The translations under genes and the position numbers were made by a program. A stretch of DNA of 64,000 nucleotides from Halomonas saccharevitans. Lineage in GTDB: Bacteria; Pseudomonadota; Gammaproteobacteria; Pseudomonadales; Halomonadaceae. Below are positions 9,701-24,834 of the stretch, piece after piece. Below the pieces are notes generated by a model that made no database searches, was not told where the DNA came from, and saw only the letters and a program-made list of their open reading frames with translations. Location of the stretch: assembly GCF_900116405.1 (NCBI RefSeq), contig NZ_FPAQ01000016.1, positions 1-64,000 on the forward strand, in the 5' to 3' direction. Within the stretch, counting starts at the first letter, position 1. Each line of letters begins with the position of its first letter.

Positions 9701-9733
9701 CATGACTCCTTGTCCGCGTTCATTGCTTGGCTT

Positions 9734-10846
9734 CTATTCTAGGGGGCCTGAGGGTTCTGCCGCCATGTCGGCCGAAGGGCCCTCGACCACCGTCACGCCC
9801 AGCGCGTCGATCGCCGCGCGGCCGAAGCGCTCGGCGAAGGCCGGGCTCGCCAGGCTCGTCCAGCCCTCGCCCTGGCGCACCAGCATCAGCACGGCGAGCC
9901 CCCGCTCGCGCGCCAGCGCCATGCCCGCCTCTTCGCCCAGCACCATCAGCGCGGTGGCCCAGGCATCGGCCCAGGCATCGGAGGGGTGCACGACGGTCGC
10001 CGAGGCCAGGCGGTGCTCGATGGGGCGACCGGTGCGCGGATCCAGGGTGTGGGAGTAGCGCTGGCCGTCCTCCTCGAAGTAGTTGCGGTAGTCGCCAGAG
10101 GTGGCCACCGCGATGCGTTCCAGAGCGAGCACGTGGCGGGCCTCGGGGCGGCCGTCGCGAGGCACCTCGATGCCGATCCGCCAGGGCTCGGACTCGGCGT
10201 CCCGATGGCCGCTCACCTTGAGCTCGCCGCCCAGGTTGACCAGGTAGTGGTCGAGCCCCTGGCGGGCGAGATAGGCGGCGACCCGGTCGGTGGCATGCCC
10301 CTTGGCCACGCCGGAAAGATCGACGAAGACGTCGCGCAGGCGTCGCGCCTGGCGGGCCTCGGCGTCGACCTCCAGGCTGTCGGGCCCGATCTCGGCCAGC
10401 CGCTCGGCCAGCGCCGCGTCACCCGGCACCTCTTGGGGTCGCGCCTCGGGGCCGAAGCTCCACAGGTTGACCAGATCACCGATGGTCATGTCGAAGGCCC
10501 CGCCGCTCGCCCTGGCCACCGACTGGCCGATGGCCAGCACCTCGATCAGCGGATCGGAGAGCGGCTGCCACTTGCCCAGGGGGGCGCGATTGAAGGCCAT
10601 TAGCTCCGAATCGTCGCGCCAGGTGGACATGGCGGCGTCCACCGCCTCGAGTTCGGCGAGCAGTCCCGCCTCGAGCTCGTTGGCCTCGCCCTGAGTCAGG
10701 GGGTCGGCGATGCTCACCTGATAGAAGGTGCCGAAGATCTCCCCCTCGAGGGTCACCGGGGACTCCAGCGGGCGATCACGCTCGGAACAGCCCGAGAGCA
10801 GCAGGCCGAGCAGCAGGGAAACCAGGAGCGAACGCAGTATCGTCAT
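9734..10846 (-). CDS. apbE: FAD:protein FMN transferase, ApbE lipoprotein
   Basis: Attaches FMN covalently to a Thr or Ser in target flavoproteins (for example Na+-NQR or RNF subunits) in the periplasm. 370 residues. The N-terminus MTILRSLL followed by a hydrophobic stretch ends in the lipobox LLSGC with the lipidated Cys at about residue 20. ApbE features include the early GTFYQV segment, the DLSGVAKGHA motif and the metal/FAD-binding region DYRNY and HTLDPRTGRP. The start at 10846 lies one base after the uppP stop and just precedes the signal peptide. The client flavoproteins are not encoded in this window. Confidence 0.93.
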   Translation of the reverse strand: MTILRSLLVSLLLGLLLSGCSERDRPLESPVTLEGEIFGTFYQVSIADPLTQGEANELEAGLLAELEAVDAAMSTWRDDSELMAFNRAPLGKWQPLSDPLIEVLAIGQSVARASGGAFDMTIGDLVNLWSFGPEARPQEVPGDAALAERLAEIGPDSLEVDAEARQARRLRDVFVDLSGVAKGHATDRVAAYLARQGLDHYLVNLGGELKVSGHRDAESEPWRIGIEVPRDGRPEARHVLALERIAVATSGDYRNYFEEDGQRYSHTLDPRTGRPIEHRLASATVVHPSDAWADAWATALMVLGEEAGMALARERGLAVLMLVRQGEGWTSLASPAFAERFGRAAIDALGVTVVEGPSADMAAEPSGPLE

Positions 10847-10847
10847 G

Positions 10848-11651
10848 TCAGGCGCCTCCGAAGAGCCAGAGCAGCGCGACACCCAGCACGAGGCGATAGA
10901 CCACGAAGGGCTGCATGCCGATCCGCTTGATGAAGACCAGGAAGAAGTGGATGCACAGATAGGCACTGACGCCGGAGAGCAGCGCCCCCATGATCAGGGC
11001 GCCCCAGTCCACCGGCACGGTGGCATCGGCGAGATGGAGGATCTCCAGCCCCCCGGCGAGCACGATGACCGGGATCGAGAGCAGGAAGGAGAAGCGCGCC
11101 GCGCCCTCACGGCTCAGGCCCAGCAGCAGGCCGGCGGTCATGGTAATGCCGGAGCGCGAGGTGCCCGGAATCAGCGCCAGCGCCTGGGCGAAGCCGATCC
11201 ACAGGGCATCCCGCCAGCTCAGGCGATACTCGTTGCGGGTGCCGCGATGGCGCCAGTCGGCGTAGGCCAGCAGCAGCCCGAAGCCGATCAGCCCCCCGGC
11301 GATGACCAGCGGCGAGCGCATGACCCCCTGGACGGTGTCCTCGAAGGCCAGCCCCGCCAGCCCCACCGGGATGGTGGCCAGGATCACCCACCAGGCCAGG
11401 CGCGCCTCGTCGTCGGTGCCGCGTCCCGCCACGCTGCGACACCAGCTGGTGGTCATACCGACCAGTTCGTGGCGAAAGTAGAGCACCACCGCGCTGAGGC
11501 TGCCGATGTGCAGGGCGACATCGAAGACCAGGCCCTGGTCGTCCCAGTCAGTGAAGACCGGCACCAGGATCAGGTGGGCGGAGCTGGAGATCGGCAGGAA
11601 CTCGGTCAATCCCTGAACGATGGAGAGGACGAAGATCTGTAGCCAGTCCAT
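10848..11651 (-). CDS. uppP: Undecaprenyl-diphosphatase (BacA/UppP family)
   Basis: Membrane phosphatase that converts undecaprenyl pyrophosphate to the monophosphate, recycling the lipid carrier for peptidoglycan and O-antigen; overexpression gives bacitracin resistance in relatives. 267 residues, mostly hydrophobic. The two family signatures are visible: LTEFLPISSSAH near the N-terminus (E and S/H catalytic) and PGTSRSG at about residue 160. It probably belongs to a minus-strand unit with mgtE 84 bp upstream and apbE one base downstream. Confidence 0.96.
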   Translation of the reverse strand: MDWLQIFVLSIVQGLTEFLPISSSAHLILVPVFTDWDDQGLVFDVALHIGSLSAVVLYFRHELVGMTTSWCRSVAGRGTDDEARLAWWVILATIPVGLAGLAFEDTVQGVMRSPLVIAGGLIGFGLLLAYADWRHRGTRNEYRLSWRDALWIGFAQALALIPGTSRSGITMTAGLLLGLSREGAARFSFLLSIPVIVLAGGLEILHLADATVPVDWGALIMGALLSGVSAYLCIHFFLVFIKRIGMQPFVVYRLVLGVALLWLFGGA

Positions 11652-11735
11652 GGAACGGTCCGTGTGGTGGAATAAGGCGGCTCGGGCGGCCCAAGAGGAT
11701 ACACCCGTGCGGCCCGCCTGTCCGCCGCCAGCGGC

Positions 11736-13106
11736 TCAGGACGCCGACAGCATGGCGGAAGCCAAGCCGAAGTAGATCACCACCCCCGAGGCATCAATCA
11801 GGGTCGTGACCAGTGGCGCCGAGGCGGTGGCCGGGTCCCAGCCGAGGCGATCGAGAACGAAGGGCAGGCACATGCCGAGCAGGCTGCCGAACAGCACGAT
11901 GGCGATCATGCTCACCGCCACCACCAGCGCCACCGCCTCGCCAGCACGGATCATGCCAATGGGTGCCACCGCCAGCGCCATGGTCAGCCCCAGAGCCCCC
12001 GCCACCAGCAGCTCACGACCGAGCAGCTTGCCCCAGTCCTTGACGCCTACATCACCGGTGGCCATGCCGCGCACCATCAGGGTGGACGCCTGGGCGCCGG
12101 CATTGCCGCCGCTGCCGATCAGCAGCGGCAGGAAGAACACCAGCGCCACCTGGGCGGCGATGGTCTCCTCGAAGTAGGCGATGCCCGCCCCGGAGAAGAG
12201 GTTGCCAAACACCAGCAGCACCAGCCAGAGCACCCGCTTGCGATACAGGCTCCACAGCGGCACCCGGCGCACGCCCCCTTCCAGGGCACCGATCGACATC
12301 CCCTTGTGGATATCTTCGGTGGCCTCGGACTCGACCACGTCCAGGGCATCGTCGTGGGTGACGATGCCGATCAGGCGGCTCTCGGCATCGACCACCGGCA
12401 GCGCCAGCAGGTCGTAGCGGGCGACGATACGCGCCACGTCCTCCTGGGTCGCGTCCACTCGGGTGTGGATAACTTCATGAATCATCAGGTCGTCGACCCG
12501 CGCCCCGGGGCGGGCCACTATCAGCTGGCGCAGCGACAGGGTACCGGCCAGCCGACCGTCGGGATCGACGACATAGAGCTGGTAGACCGTCTCGGCATCC
12601 GGGGCAGTCTGGCGCACCCGCATCATCGCCCGGGACACCGTCAGGCCGGTGGGGATCGCCACATAATCCGAGGTCATCAGGGCACCGGCGGTGCCCTCGG
12701 CGTAGCTCGCCAGGCGCTTGAGCGCCTCACGCTCCTGCCGGGCCATGCGTCGCAGCAGAGCCTCGCGACGATCGTCACCCAGCGTCTTGAAGAGATCCGC
12801 GCGCTCGTCCGCGCCCATCTCTTCGAGGATCGCCAGCAGGTCCTCGTCATCCAGCGCCTCGGTGATCGCCAGCTGCTCGTCGCCTGCGAGATAGCCAAGC
12901 ACGCTGGCGCGGCGCTCCAGCGGCAGCCGCGCGAAGAGCGCCAGGGCTCGCGGCATGTCCTGATCGTCCTCGACCAGGGTCTCGAGGATCTCGGCGATAT
13001 CGGCGGAACGCAGCTCCGGCAGCAGACCCTGAAGACGCGCGTCGCCGCCCTCCAGGGCGGCGAGCAGCGTCGACTTGTGCGTCTGCAGGGGTTCGCTCAA
13101 TGACAT
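11736..13106 (-). CDS. mgtE: Magnesium transporter MgtE
   Basis: Mg2+-gated magnesium channel of the inner membrane. 456 residues in the usual order: an N-terminal superhelical sensor domain rich in ALFARLP and EALLRRM helices (about 1-135), two CBS domains (about 140-265), then a C-terminal membrane domain of about five helices with the GNAGAQAS pore segment. Mg2+ bound between N and CBS domains closes the channel in the characterised homologue. No M-box-like leader is obvious in the 90 bp upstream. It follows the atp operon terminator and precedes uppP. Confidence 0.96.
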   Translation of the reverse strand: MSLSEPLQTHKSTLLAALEGGDARLQGLLPELRSADIAEILETLVEDDQDMPRALALFARLPLERRASVLGYLAGDEQLAITEALDDEDLLAILEEMGADERADLFKTLGDDRREALLRRMARQEREALKRLASYAEGTAGALMTSDYVAIPTGLTVSRAMMRVRQTAPDAETVYQLYVVDPDGRLAGTLSLRQLIVARPGARVDDLMIHEVIHTRVDATQEDVARIVARYDLLALPVVDAESRLIGIVTHDDALDVVESEATEDIHKGMSIGALEGGVRRVPLWSLYRKRVLWLVLLVFGNLFSGAGIAYFEETIAAQVALVFFLPLLIGSGGNAGAQASTLMVRGMATGDVGVKDWGKLLGRELLVAGALGLTMALAVAPIGMIRAGEAVALVVAVSMIAIVLFGSLLGMCLPFVLDRLGWDPATASAPLVTTLIDASGVVIYFGLASAMLSAS

Positions 13107-13197
13107 GGCGGGCCTCCCGACGGCGAAGCCGGCCCCTGGGCCGGCGGGAAGAGAACGGTGGTGCCTCGAGGCGGCGCCTCACGTACCCAGAAACGAC

Positions 13198-13228
13198 GAC
13201 GCCCCCCGGACAGGGTCCGGAGGGCGTC
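13198..13228 (-). terminator. Intrinsic terminator of the atp operon
   Basis: A 14-bp stem at 13198-13211 pairs with 13215-13228 around a 3-base loop; in the minus-strand RNA the single odd pair is a G-U wobble. It is followed on that strand by a short T-containing tail. It lies about 24 bp beyond the atpC stop and before mgtE. Confidence 0.75.
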
Positions 13229-13251
13229 GAGGTCGAGACACGAGCCGAGCG

Positions 13252-13680
13252 TTAGCCGCGGCCGGACTTGCGACGCACCTGCTGGATGGTACGCAGCTGC
13301 GCCATGGCCTCGGACAGTTCCGCGGCGGCGTGACTGTAGTCAAGCTCCGCAGACTTGTTGCCCATCTCCTTCAGCGCGTGCTGACGGGCCTCCTCGGCGG
13401 CCGCCTCGTCGAGGTCGTCGGCACGCACGGCGGTATCCGCCAGCACCGTGACCACGTCGGGCTGAACCTCGAGGAAACCGCCCGAGACGTAGAAGTGATC
13501 TTCCTCACCTCCGCCATGGACGATCCGTACCGGACCCGGCGCCAGCTCGGTGAGCAACGGCGTGTGCCCGGCCAGTATCCCGAGATCCCCCATGGTACCG
13601 GCCGCCACGACCTGCTCGGCGGACCCGGAGTAGATCGACGCCTCGGCGCTGACGATCTCGCACTTGAAGCTTTTCGTCAT
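13252..13680 (-). CDS. atpC: ATP synthase F1 subunit epsilon
   Basis: Central-stalk subunit that couples rotation and can inhibit ATP hydrolysis through its C-terminal helices. 142 residues. The N-terminal beta sandwich begins KCEIVSAEASIYSG and includes the conserved GILAGHTPLLTELAPG loop; the C-terminal half is a charged alpha-helical hairpin. Last gene of the operon, 24 bp after atpD and directly before the intrinsic terminator. Confidence 0.97.
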   Translation of the reverse strand: MTKSFKCEIVSAEASIYSGSAEQVVAAGTMGDLGILAGHTPLLTELAPGPVRIVHGGGEEDHFYVSGGFLEVQPDVVTVLADTAVRADDLDEAAAEEARQHALKEMGNKSAELDYSHAAAELSEAMAQLRTIQQVRRKSGRG

Positions 13681-13704
13681 GATGACGTCTCCCAGGTGGA
13701 GGGA

Positions 13705-16028
<2,324 letters not shown>

Positions 16029-16099
16029 AGCGATCTACCTTATCGTTCGTGGCCCTCAGAAAGCTCCAGGGCCCGCCCCGGAGGAGCGGGCCGTCGGCA

Positions 16100-17644
<1,545 letters not shown>

Positions 17645-17660
17645 GCCATGTCCCTCAGAC

Positions 17661-18200
17661 TCAGGCGGAAAGGGCCTCGTGGAGGCGATTCAGTCGACCG
17701 CGTACCGAACCGTCGATGACGGTATCGCCGGCACGCAGGATGACGCCTCCCAGGAGGGTGGAATCCACCTGAGTGGTAATGGAGATTTCGCGGTTCAGAC
17801 GCTTGGCCAGTGCACTCGCGAGCTTGTCCTGCTGAGCATCGTCCAGCGGGAAGGCAGAGACGATGTTCACGTCCATGCGCTTCTCCTGCTGGGCCTTGAG
17901 CATGGTGAACTGCTCGACGATGGCCGGAAGCGCCGCCAGGCGACCCTTCTGGCCGACCAGGCGCAAGAAGTTGCGGACGGCGTCGCTCACGGCGTCGCCA
18001 CAGACGTCGACGACCACATCGGCCTTCTGGGTGCTCGACAGCTGCGGGTTGCCGAGCACGAGGCGCTGCATGTCGTCATCGGTGACGACACGCGCCGCGG
18101 TCTCGAGCATCGCGGCCCAGTCATCCAGTGCCTGCTGCTCAACGGCGTACTCGAAAGCCGCCTTGGCGTAGGGTCGTGCGACGGTAGACGTTTCCGCCAT
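17661..18200 (-). CDS. atpH: ATP synthase F1 subunit delta
   Basis: Peripheral-stalk (OSCP) subunit tying F1 to the b dimer. 179 residues. N-terminal helical domain begins [12 protein letters not shown]; the C-terminal beta region contains [19 protein letters not shown], the conserved delta/OSCP signature. It lies 11 bp after atpF and 16 bp before atpA. Confidence 0.97.
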   Translation of the reverse strand: MAETSTVARPYAKAAFEYAVEQQALDDWAAMLETAARVVTDDDMQRLVLGNPQLSSTQKADVVVDVCGDAVSDAVRNFLRLVGQKGRLAALPAIVEQFTMLKAQQEKRMDVNIVSAFPLDDAQQDKLASALAKRLNREISITTQVDSTLLGGVILRAGDTVIDGSVRGRLNRLHEALSA

Positions 18201-18211
18201 GGGTCACCTCC

Positions 18212-18682
18212 TCAAAGCTCGTTGGCGAGTTCGTCGACGAGCTTGCCGTGCTTCTTCTCGTCGATGGAGGATTCCAGGATCCGCTCCGCACCCACGATGG
18301 CGAGACGCGACACCTGCACCCGCAGATCTTCCTTCGCGCGATTCACTTCCTGGTCGATCTCGGACTTGGCCTGAGCGATCATCCGCTCGCCTTCCTGGCG
18401 CGCCTGGTCGCGCGCCTCCTCGATCATCTGGCTGGACCGCTTGTGGGCCTGCTCCAGAATCTCGGCGGCCTGCTCCTTGCTCTCGCGCAGTGTCTCGCCG
18501 GCCTGTTCTTCGGCCAGCTCCAGGTCACGCGAGGCGCGGCTAGCCGCGTCCAGGCCGTCGGCGATCTTCTTCTGACGCTCATGGAGCGCGTTGCTGATCG
18601 GCGGCCACACAAACTTAATGCAAAATCCGACGAAGATCGCGAAGGCGATCATCTGTCCGATTAGCGTCATGTTGATATTCAC
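18212..18682 (-). CDS. atpF: ATP synthase Fo subunit b
   Basis: Peripheral-stalk subunit with one N-terminal membrane helix (ending FCIKFVWPP) and a long charged coiled-coil stalk. A GTG at 18682 gives [10 protein letters not shown], aligning with the E. coli N-terminus MNLNATILGQ, and a protein of exactly 156 residues, the E. coli length; AGAGG lies nine bases upstream. An ATG four codons further in (18670) is the alternative. The longer open frame upstream is not conserved. It lies between atpE and atpH. Confidence 0.96.
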   Translation of the reverse strand: MNINMTLIGQMIAFAIFVGFCIKFVWPPISNALHERQKKIADGLDAASRASRDLELAEEQAGETLRESKEQAAEILEQAHKRSSQMIEEARDQARQEGERMIAQAKSEIDQEVNRAKEDLRVQVSRLAIVGAERILESSIDEKKHGKLVDELANEL

Positions 18683-18757
18683 AGGGACGTACCTCTGACA
18701 GATTCGTGGCGTCCGGAAACAAGCAAACCGAGCGCGGAGCGCCCGGTGTGCCAAACG

Positions 18758-19024
<267 letters not shown>

Positions 19025-19043
19025 TTAGCGGGTGTTACGTGAT

Positions 19044-20272
<1,229 letters not shown>

Positions 20273-20500
20273 GGGGGTCTCCGTTCGCGCTGCCGATGGC
20301 CGGTGACCCCTGTGCTTCGCTGCTTCTCGTCGCGCGAAGGTCAACGAAAGGTCCGGCGCGATTATAGGGAAGCCCCACTTAAGCTTCAACCGAGGACGTC
20401 GCCATTGGACGCGATATCTCATTGCTCTACGACTAAAAGTCGATAAATGCGCCCAGTATGCTTAGTCGGCTAATTTTATCGTGACCTCGCCGACGGCCCG

Positions 20501-21415
20501 CTAGCGGATGTGCTCGAGGATCCCGTCGAGCTCGTCGAGGCTCGCATAGCGGATCGTCACGCGCCCCTTGCCGCCGCGTCCGTGCTGAATCTTCACCGGC
20601 GCCCCCAGCACTTCGGCGAGACGCGTCTCGAGGCCGGCCACGTCCGCGGACGGCGCCTCGGGGGCGGGCTTCGCCGGCTCGCCGTTGGCCAGCCGCTTGA
20701 CCAGCGCCTCGGTCGCGCGAACGGTAAGGTCCTTGTTGACCACCTCGTGGGCGGCCTTGCGCTGCTTGGCCCCCGTCAGCGCCAGCAGCGCCCGGGCGTG
20801 GCCCATGTCCAGATCGCCGCGCTCGAGCAGGGTCTGCACCTCGGGGTCCAGCGTCAGCAGCCGTAGAAGGTTGGCCACCTGGGCGCGGGAGCGGCCCACG
20901 GCGTCGGCGGTCTGCTGCTGGGTCAGCGAGAACTCCTCGAGCAGGCGCTTCAGCGCCATCGCCTCCTCGACGGGATTGAGGTCTTCGCGCTGGATGTTCT
21001 CGATCAGCGCCAGCGCCAGCGCCACCTCGTCGCTCACCTCGCGGATCACCGCGGGAATCACGTCGAGCTCGGCGAGCTGGGCGGCCCGCCAGCGGCGCTC
21101 GCCGGCGATGATCTCGTAGCGAGCCTCCCCCACGGGGCGCACCACGATCGGCTGCATCACGCCCTGGGCGCGAATCGAGTCGGCCAGCTCCTCGAGGGCC
21201 TCGGGCTGGATATCGCGCCGCGGCTGGTACTTGCCGCGGGAGAGCTGCCCCAGCGGCAGGCGCTCGAGGCGCTCCTCGGGCGCAGGTGTGCGCGGCGCCG
21301 CCGATTCAACGCCCTGCTCGATTTCGACCTCGGGCAGGTCCAGGCTTTCACGACGGCGGGCGTTGGCACCGATCAGGGCATCCAGGCCACGTCCCAGGGC
21401 GCGTTTACGCGTCAT
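20501..21415 (-). CDS. parB: Chromosome-partitioning protein ParB
   Basis: CTPase clamp that loads at parS and spreads to form the partition complex at the origin. 304 residues from the ATG at 21415, six bases after GAGGGA; an ATG two codons upstream has no spacing to that site. N-terminal RGLDALIG, the nucleotide-binding GERRWRAAQLA box, the helix-turn-helix (TQQQTADAVGRSRAQVAN) and a C-terminal dimer domain ending ELDGILEHIR are all visible. Five parS sites occur at 47.8-52 kb in this window. Last gene of mnmG-rsmG-parAB. Confidence 0.97.
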   Translation of the reverse strand: MTRKRALGRGLDALIGANARRRESLDLPEVEIEQGVESAAPRTPAPEERLERLPLGQLSRGKYQPRRDIQPEALEELADSIRAQGVMQPIVVRPVGEARYEIIAGERRWRAAQLAELDVIPAVIREVSDEVALALALIENIQREDLNPVEEAMALKRLLEEFSLTQQQTADAVGRSRAQVANLLRLLTLDPEVQTLLERGDLDMGHARALLALTGAKQRKAAHEVVNKDLTVRATEALVKRLANGEPAKPAPEAPSADVAGLETRLAEVLGAPVKIQHGRGGKGRVTIRYASLDELDGILEHIR

Positions 21416-21456
21416 CGACATTCCCTCATCACTACCAGCGGAGTTCGACGGCCGGC

Positions 21457-22227
21457 CTACAGCGACAGGCGTCGGATCAGTTCCTTGGCCAGCACCCGAT
21501 GGGCCTGGCTGCCTCGCGATAATCGCGCGTACTTGGTGACCGGCAGCCCGTGGCTGGGCGCCTCGGCGACCCGGATGTTACGCGGAATGGTGGTCTTGAG
21601 CAGCGCATCGCCGAAGTAGTCGCGCAGCTGATGGCTGACGTCCCGGGTCAGGCTGTTCCGAGCGTCGAACATGGTACGCAGAATACCGAAGATCTCGAGC
21701 TGCGGGTTCACGCTGTCCTTGATCTGCTCAACGGTATCGAGCAGGGCGGAGAGTCCCTCCAGGGCATAGAACTCGCACTGCAGCGGAATCAGCACGCCGT
21801 CGGCCGCGGTCAGCGCGTTCACGGTGAGCATGTTCAGCGATGGCGGGCAGTCGATCAGCACCACGTCGTACTCGCCGGCCACCTCCGCCAGGGCGGTGAC
21901 CAGATTGCGCTCCCGGCCCTCGCCGGCGGCGAGCAGCTCCACCTCGGCGGCGGTCAGATCGCCGTTGCCGGGAAGCAGAGCGTAGCCGGCCTCAGGACAG
22001 TCGAGGATCACCTCGGTGGGTTTCTTGTCGCCCAGCACCACGTCGAGCACGCTGCCGTCCAGCTCGTGCTTGTTGGCGCCGCTGCCCATGGTGGCATGCC
22101 CCTGGGGGTCCAGGTCGACCAGCAGCACGCGGCGATCCAGCGCCGCCAGGCTGGCGGCAAGGTTGACGGCGGTCGTGGTCTTGCCCACGCCGCCCTTCTG
22201 GTTGGTCAGGGCAATGATCTTGGTCAC
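21457..22227 (-). CDS. parA: Chromosome-partitioning ATPase ParA (Soj)
   Basis: Deviant-Walker ATPase that moves ParB-parS complexes and, in some species, modulates DnaA. 256 residues from a GTG at 22227 preceded by AAGGGAG. The N-terminus reads TKIIALTNQKGGVGKTT (deviant Walker A with the signature Lys), followed by LLVDLDPQGHATMGSG and the Walker B VVLIDCPPSLNMLT. It lies 31 bp after rsmG and 41 bp before parB. Confidence 0.97.
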   Translation of the reverse strand: MTKIIALTNQKGGVGKTTTAVNLAASLAALDRRVLLVDLDPQGHATMGSGANKHELDGSVLDVVLGDKKPTEVILDCPEAGYALLPGNGDLTAAEVELLAAGEGRERNLVTALAEVAGEYDVVLIDCPPSLNMLTVNALTAADGVLIPLQCEFYALEGLSALLDTVEQIKDSVNPQLEIFGILRTMFDARNSLTRDVSHQLRDYFGDALLKTTIPRNIRVAEAPSHGLPVTKYARLSRGSQAHRVLAKELIRRLSL

Positions 22228-22258
22228 GTGCAACTCCCTTGCTGGGGAAACAGACGCC

Positions 22259-22933
22259 TCAGGGGCGGGCCTCGACGGACGCCCGGTGGCGCAGAACCAC
22301 CAGCGGTCGGCTGCCGGACGCGAGGGGGACCGCGAGGTCATGACGGGCCGCCACGTCGACTCCCTCGGGAAGGCCGGCCAGCTCATCATCCACGGCAGGG
22401 CCCTTCATGGCCAGCCACTCGCCGTCGGGGGCCACCAGGGGCAAGGTCAGCGCGACGAAATCGCCAAGGCTCGAAAAGGCTCGCGAAATCACCTGCGCGT
22501 AGCCATTGGCGATCGGCGTGAAGGCCTCGACCCTTGCCTGCACCGGGGTGACGTTGGTCAGGCCGAGTTCCATCACGGCCTGGCGCTGGAAGCGCACCTT
22601 CTTGCCGTTGCTGTCGAGCAGCGTGACCGCAAGAGACGGCCGGAGAATCGCCAGGACCAGCCCGGGCAGCCCCGGGCCCGAGCCCACGTCGAGCAGCGTC
22701 GGCCCCTCGACGAAGGGCAGCACCGCGGCGCTGTCGAGCAGGTGGCGGCTGACCATCTCCTCCGGCGCGCGTACCGCGGTGAGGTTATAGGCGCGATTCC
22801 ACTTGTGCAACAGCCCCACCAGCGCCAGCAGGCGACCGCGCTGCTCGGCGTCCACGGGGATGTCCAGCGCGGCCAGGCCCTGGTCGAGGCGCGCCTCGAC
22901 GGTCGCCTCGACGGTCGCGTCGACGCCCGTCAT
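22259..22933 (-). CDS. rsmG: 16S rRNA (guanine527-N7)-methyltransferase
   Basis: SAM-dependent methylation of G527 in the 530 loop of 16S rRNA; loss gives low-level streptomycin resistance in E. coli. 224 residues. SAM motif [18 protein letters not shown] at about residues 80-97. The N-terminus has a short duplicated Ala-Thr-Val-Glu stretch from a GC-rich direct repeat, a local oddity. Its ATG overlaps the mnmG stop (ATGA). Confidence 0.96.
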   Translation of the reverse strand: MTGVDATVEATVEARLDQGLAALDIPVDAEQRGRLLALVGLLHKWNRAYNLTAVRAPEEMVSRHLLDSAAVLPFVEGPTLLDVGSGPGLPGLVLAILRPSLAVTLLDSNGKKVRFQRQAVMELGLTNVTPVQARVEAFTPIANGYAQVISRAFSSLGDFVALTLPLVAPDGEWLAMKGPAVDDELAGLPEGVDVAARHDLAVPLASGSRPLVVLRHRASVEARP

Positions 22934-24834
22934 GCGTTGACCGCCCGGCTGTCGTCGAGCAGCCGCCGTTTCTTGAGGTGAATCAGCAGAATCGATACTG
23001 CGGCCGGCGTCACGCCGGAGATGCGCGAGGCATGGGCCAGGGTCTCGGGGCGTGCCGCCTCGAGCTTCTGGCGGATCTCGTTGGAGAGCCCCTCGACACG
23101 CTGGTAGTCGAGGTCGGTCGGTAGCGGGGTCGCCTCATGGCGCTTGAGCTTATCGATCTCGTTCTGCTGGCGATCGATGTAGCCCTGATACTTGGCCTGG
23201 ATCTGTACCTGGTCGGCCACCGTCTCGTCCTCGACGGGCGCCCCCTCGATGCCGGGCAGGTCGGCGAGATCGGCGTAGGCGAGCTCGGGACGCTTGAGCA
23301 GGTCCATCAGGCGGTACTCGCGCGGCAGCGGCGCGCCGGTCTTGGCCTCGACCCTTGCTGCGGCGGCGCTACCCGGCTGCACCCAGCTGGCCTTGAGGCG
23401 GGCGCTCTCACGCTCTACGGCGTCGCGCTTGGTGGCGAAGGCCGACCAGCGTGCGTCGTCGACCAGGCCGAGCTCGCGGCCAAGCTCGGTGAGTCGCATG
23501 TCGGCGTTGTCCTCGCGCAGCAGCAGGCGGTACTCGGCCCGGGAGGTGAACATCCGGTAAGGCTCTTTCGTCCCCAGGGTGATCAGGTCGTCGACCAGCA
23601 CGCCGAGGTAGGCCTCGTCGCGACGCGGCGACCAGGCGTCCCGTCCGCGGGCCCGGCGGGCCGCGTTGAGTCCGGCGAGCAGCCCCTGGGCGCCCGCCTC
23701 CTCGTAGCCGGTGGTGCCGTTGATCTGGCCGGCGAAGAACAGGTTGTGGATGAATTTGGTTTCCAGCGAGTGCTTGAGGTCCCGCGGATCGAAGAAATCG
23801 TACTCGATGGCATAGCCCGGGCGCGTGATATGGGCGTTCTCGAAGCCCTTGATCGAGCGCACGACCTCAAGCTGCACGTCGAAGGGCAGCGAGGTGGAGA
23901 TTCCGTTGGGATAGAGCTCGTGGGTATCGAGGCCTTCGGGCTCGACGAACACCTGGTGGCTGGCCTTGTCCGCGAAGCGGTGGACCTTGTCTTCGATCGA
24001 CGGGCAGTAACGCGGCCCGACGCCCTCGATCACCCCCGAGTACATCGGCGAGCGATCAAGATTGGCATGGATGATCTCGTGGGTGCGCTCGTTGGTGTGG
24101 GCGATGTGGCAGCTCACCTGACGGGGGTGCATCTCGCGGTTGCCCAGGTAGGACATCACCGGCGTCGGCGTGTCGCCGGGCTGTTCCTCGAGCGAGGCGA
24201 GATCGACGCTCTTGGCATCGAGACGCGGCGGCGTGCCAGTCTTCAGGCGATCGACCCGGAACGGCAACGCCCGCAGCCGGTCGGCCAGGCCGTTGGAGGC
24301 GGGATCCCCGGCGCGTCCGCCGCGGCTGGTATCGAGCCCGATGTGGATCACCCCGCCGAGGAAGGTCCCCGTGCACAGCACCACCGTCTCGGCGAGGAAA
24401 CGAATGCCGGTCTCGGTGACCACGCCGCGCACCGTATCGCCGTCGACGATCAGGTCGCCCGCGGCCTGCTGGAAGAGGGTCAGGTTGGCCTGGTTCTCCA
24501 GCATGGTGCGGATCGCAGCCTTGTAGCGGACCCGATCGGCCTGGGCCCGTGTGGCTCGCACGGCTGGCCCCTTGCGGGCGTTGAGCACCCGGAACTGGAT
24601 GCCCCCGAGGTCGGTTGCCAGGCCCATGGCACCGCCCAGGGCATCGATCTCCTTGACCAGATGGCTCTTGCCGATCCCGCCGATGGCGGGATTGCAGGAC
24701 ATCTGGCCGAGGGTCTCGATGTTATGGGTCAGCAGCAAGGTCCGGCAGCCCATGCGGGCCGAGGCCAGGGCGGCTTCGGTTCCGGCATGGCCGCCGCCGA
24801 TGACGATGACGTCAAAGCGGTCGGGATACTCCAA
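22930..24834 (-). CDS. mnmG: tRNA U34 carboxymethylaminomethyl-modifying enzyme, FAD subunit
   Basis: Works with MnmE to add the cmnm5 group at the wobble uridine. 634 residues. FAD-binding [16 protein letters not shown] at the N-terminus, then the family signatures [11 protein letters not shown] and [12 protein letters not shown]. The start is a TTG at 24834 with AGAGGTGA just upstream; the translated N-terminus EYPDRFDVI matches E. coli FYPDPFDVI, so the TTG is well supported. The DnaA-box-rich region lies directly upstream, as gidA next to oriC in E. coli. Confidence 0.97.
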   Translation of the reverse strand: MEYPDRFDVIVIGGGHAGTEAALASARMGCRTLLLTHNIETLGQMSCNPAIGGIGKSHLVKEIDALGGAMGLATDLGGIQFRVLNARKGPAVRATRAQADRVRYKAAIRTMLENQANLTLFQQAAGDLIVDGDTVRGVVTETGIRFLAETVVLCTGTFLGGVIHIGLDTSRGGRAGDPASNGLADRLRALPFRVDRLKTGTPPRLDAKSVDLASLEEQPGDTPTPVMSYLGNREMHPRQVSCHIAHTNERTHEIIHANLDRSPMYSGVIEGVGPRYCPSIEDKVHRFADKASHQVFVEPEGLDTHELYPNGISTSLPFDVQLEVVRSIKGFENAHITRPGYAIEYDFFDPRDLKHSLETKFIHNLFFAGQINGTTGYEEAGAQGLLAGLNAARRARGRDAWSPRRDEAYLGVLVDDLITLGTKEPYRMFTSRAEYRLLLREDNADMRLTELGRELGLVDDARWSAFATKRDAVERESARLKASWVQPGSAAAARVEAKTGAPLPREYRLMDLLKRPELAYADLADLPGIEGAPVEDETVADQVQIQAKYQGYIDRQQNEIDKLKRHEATPLPTDLDYQRVEGLSNEIRQKLEAARPETLAHASRISGVTPAAVSILLIHLKKRRLLDDSRAVNA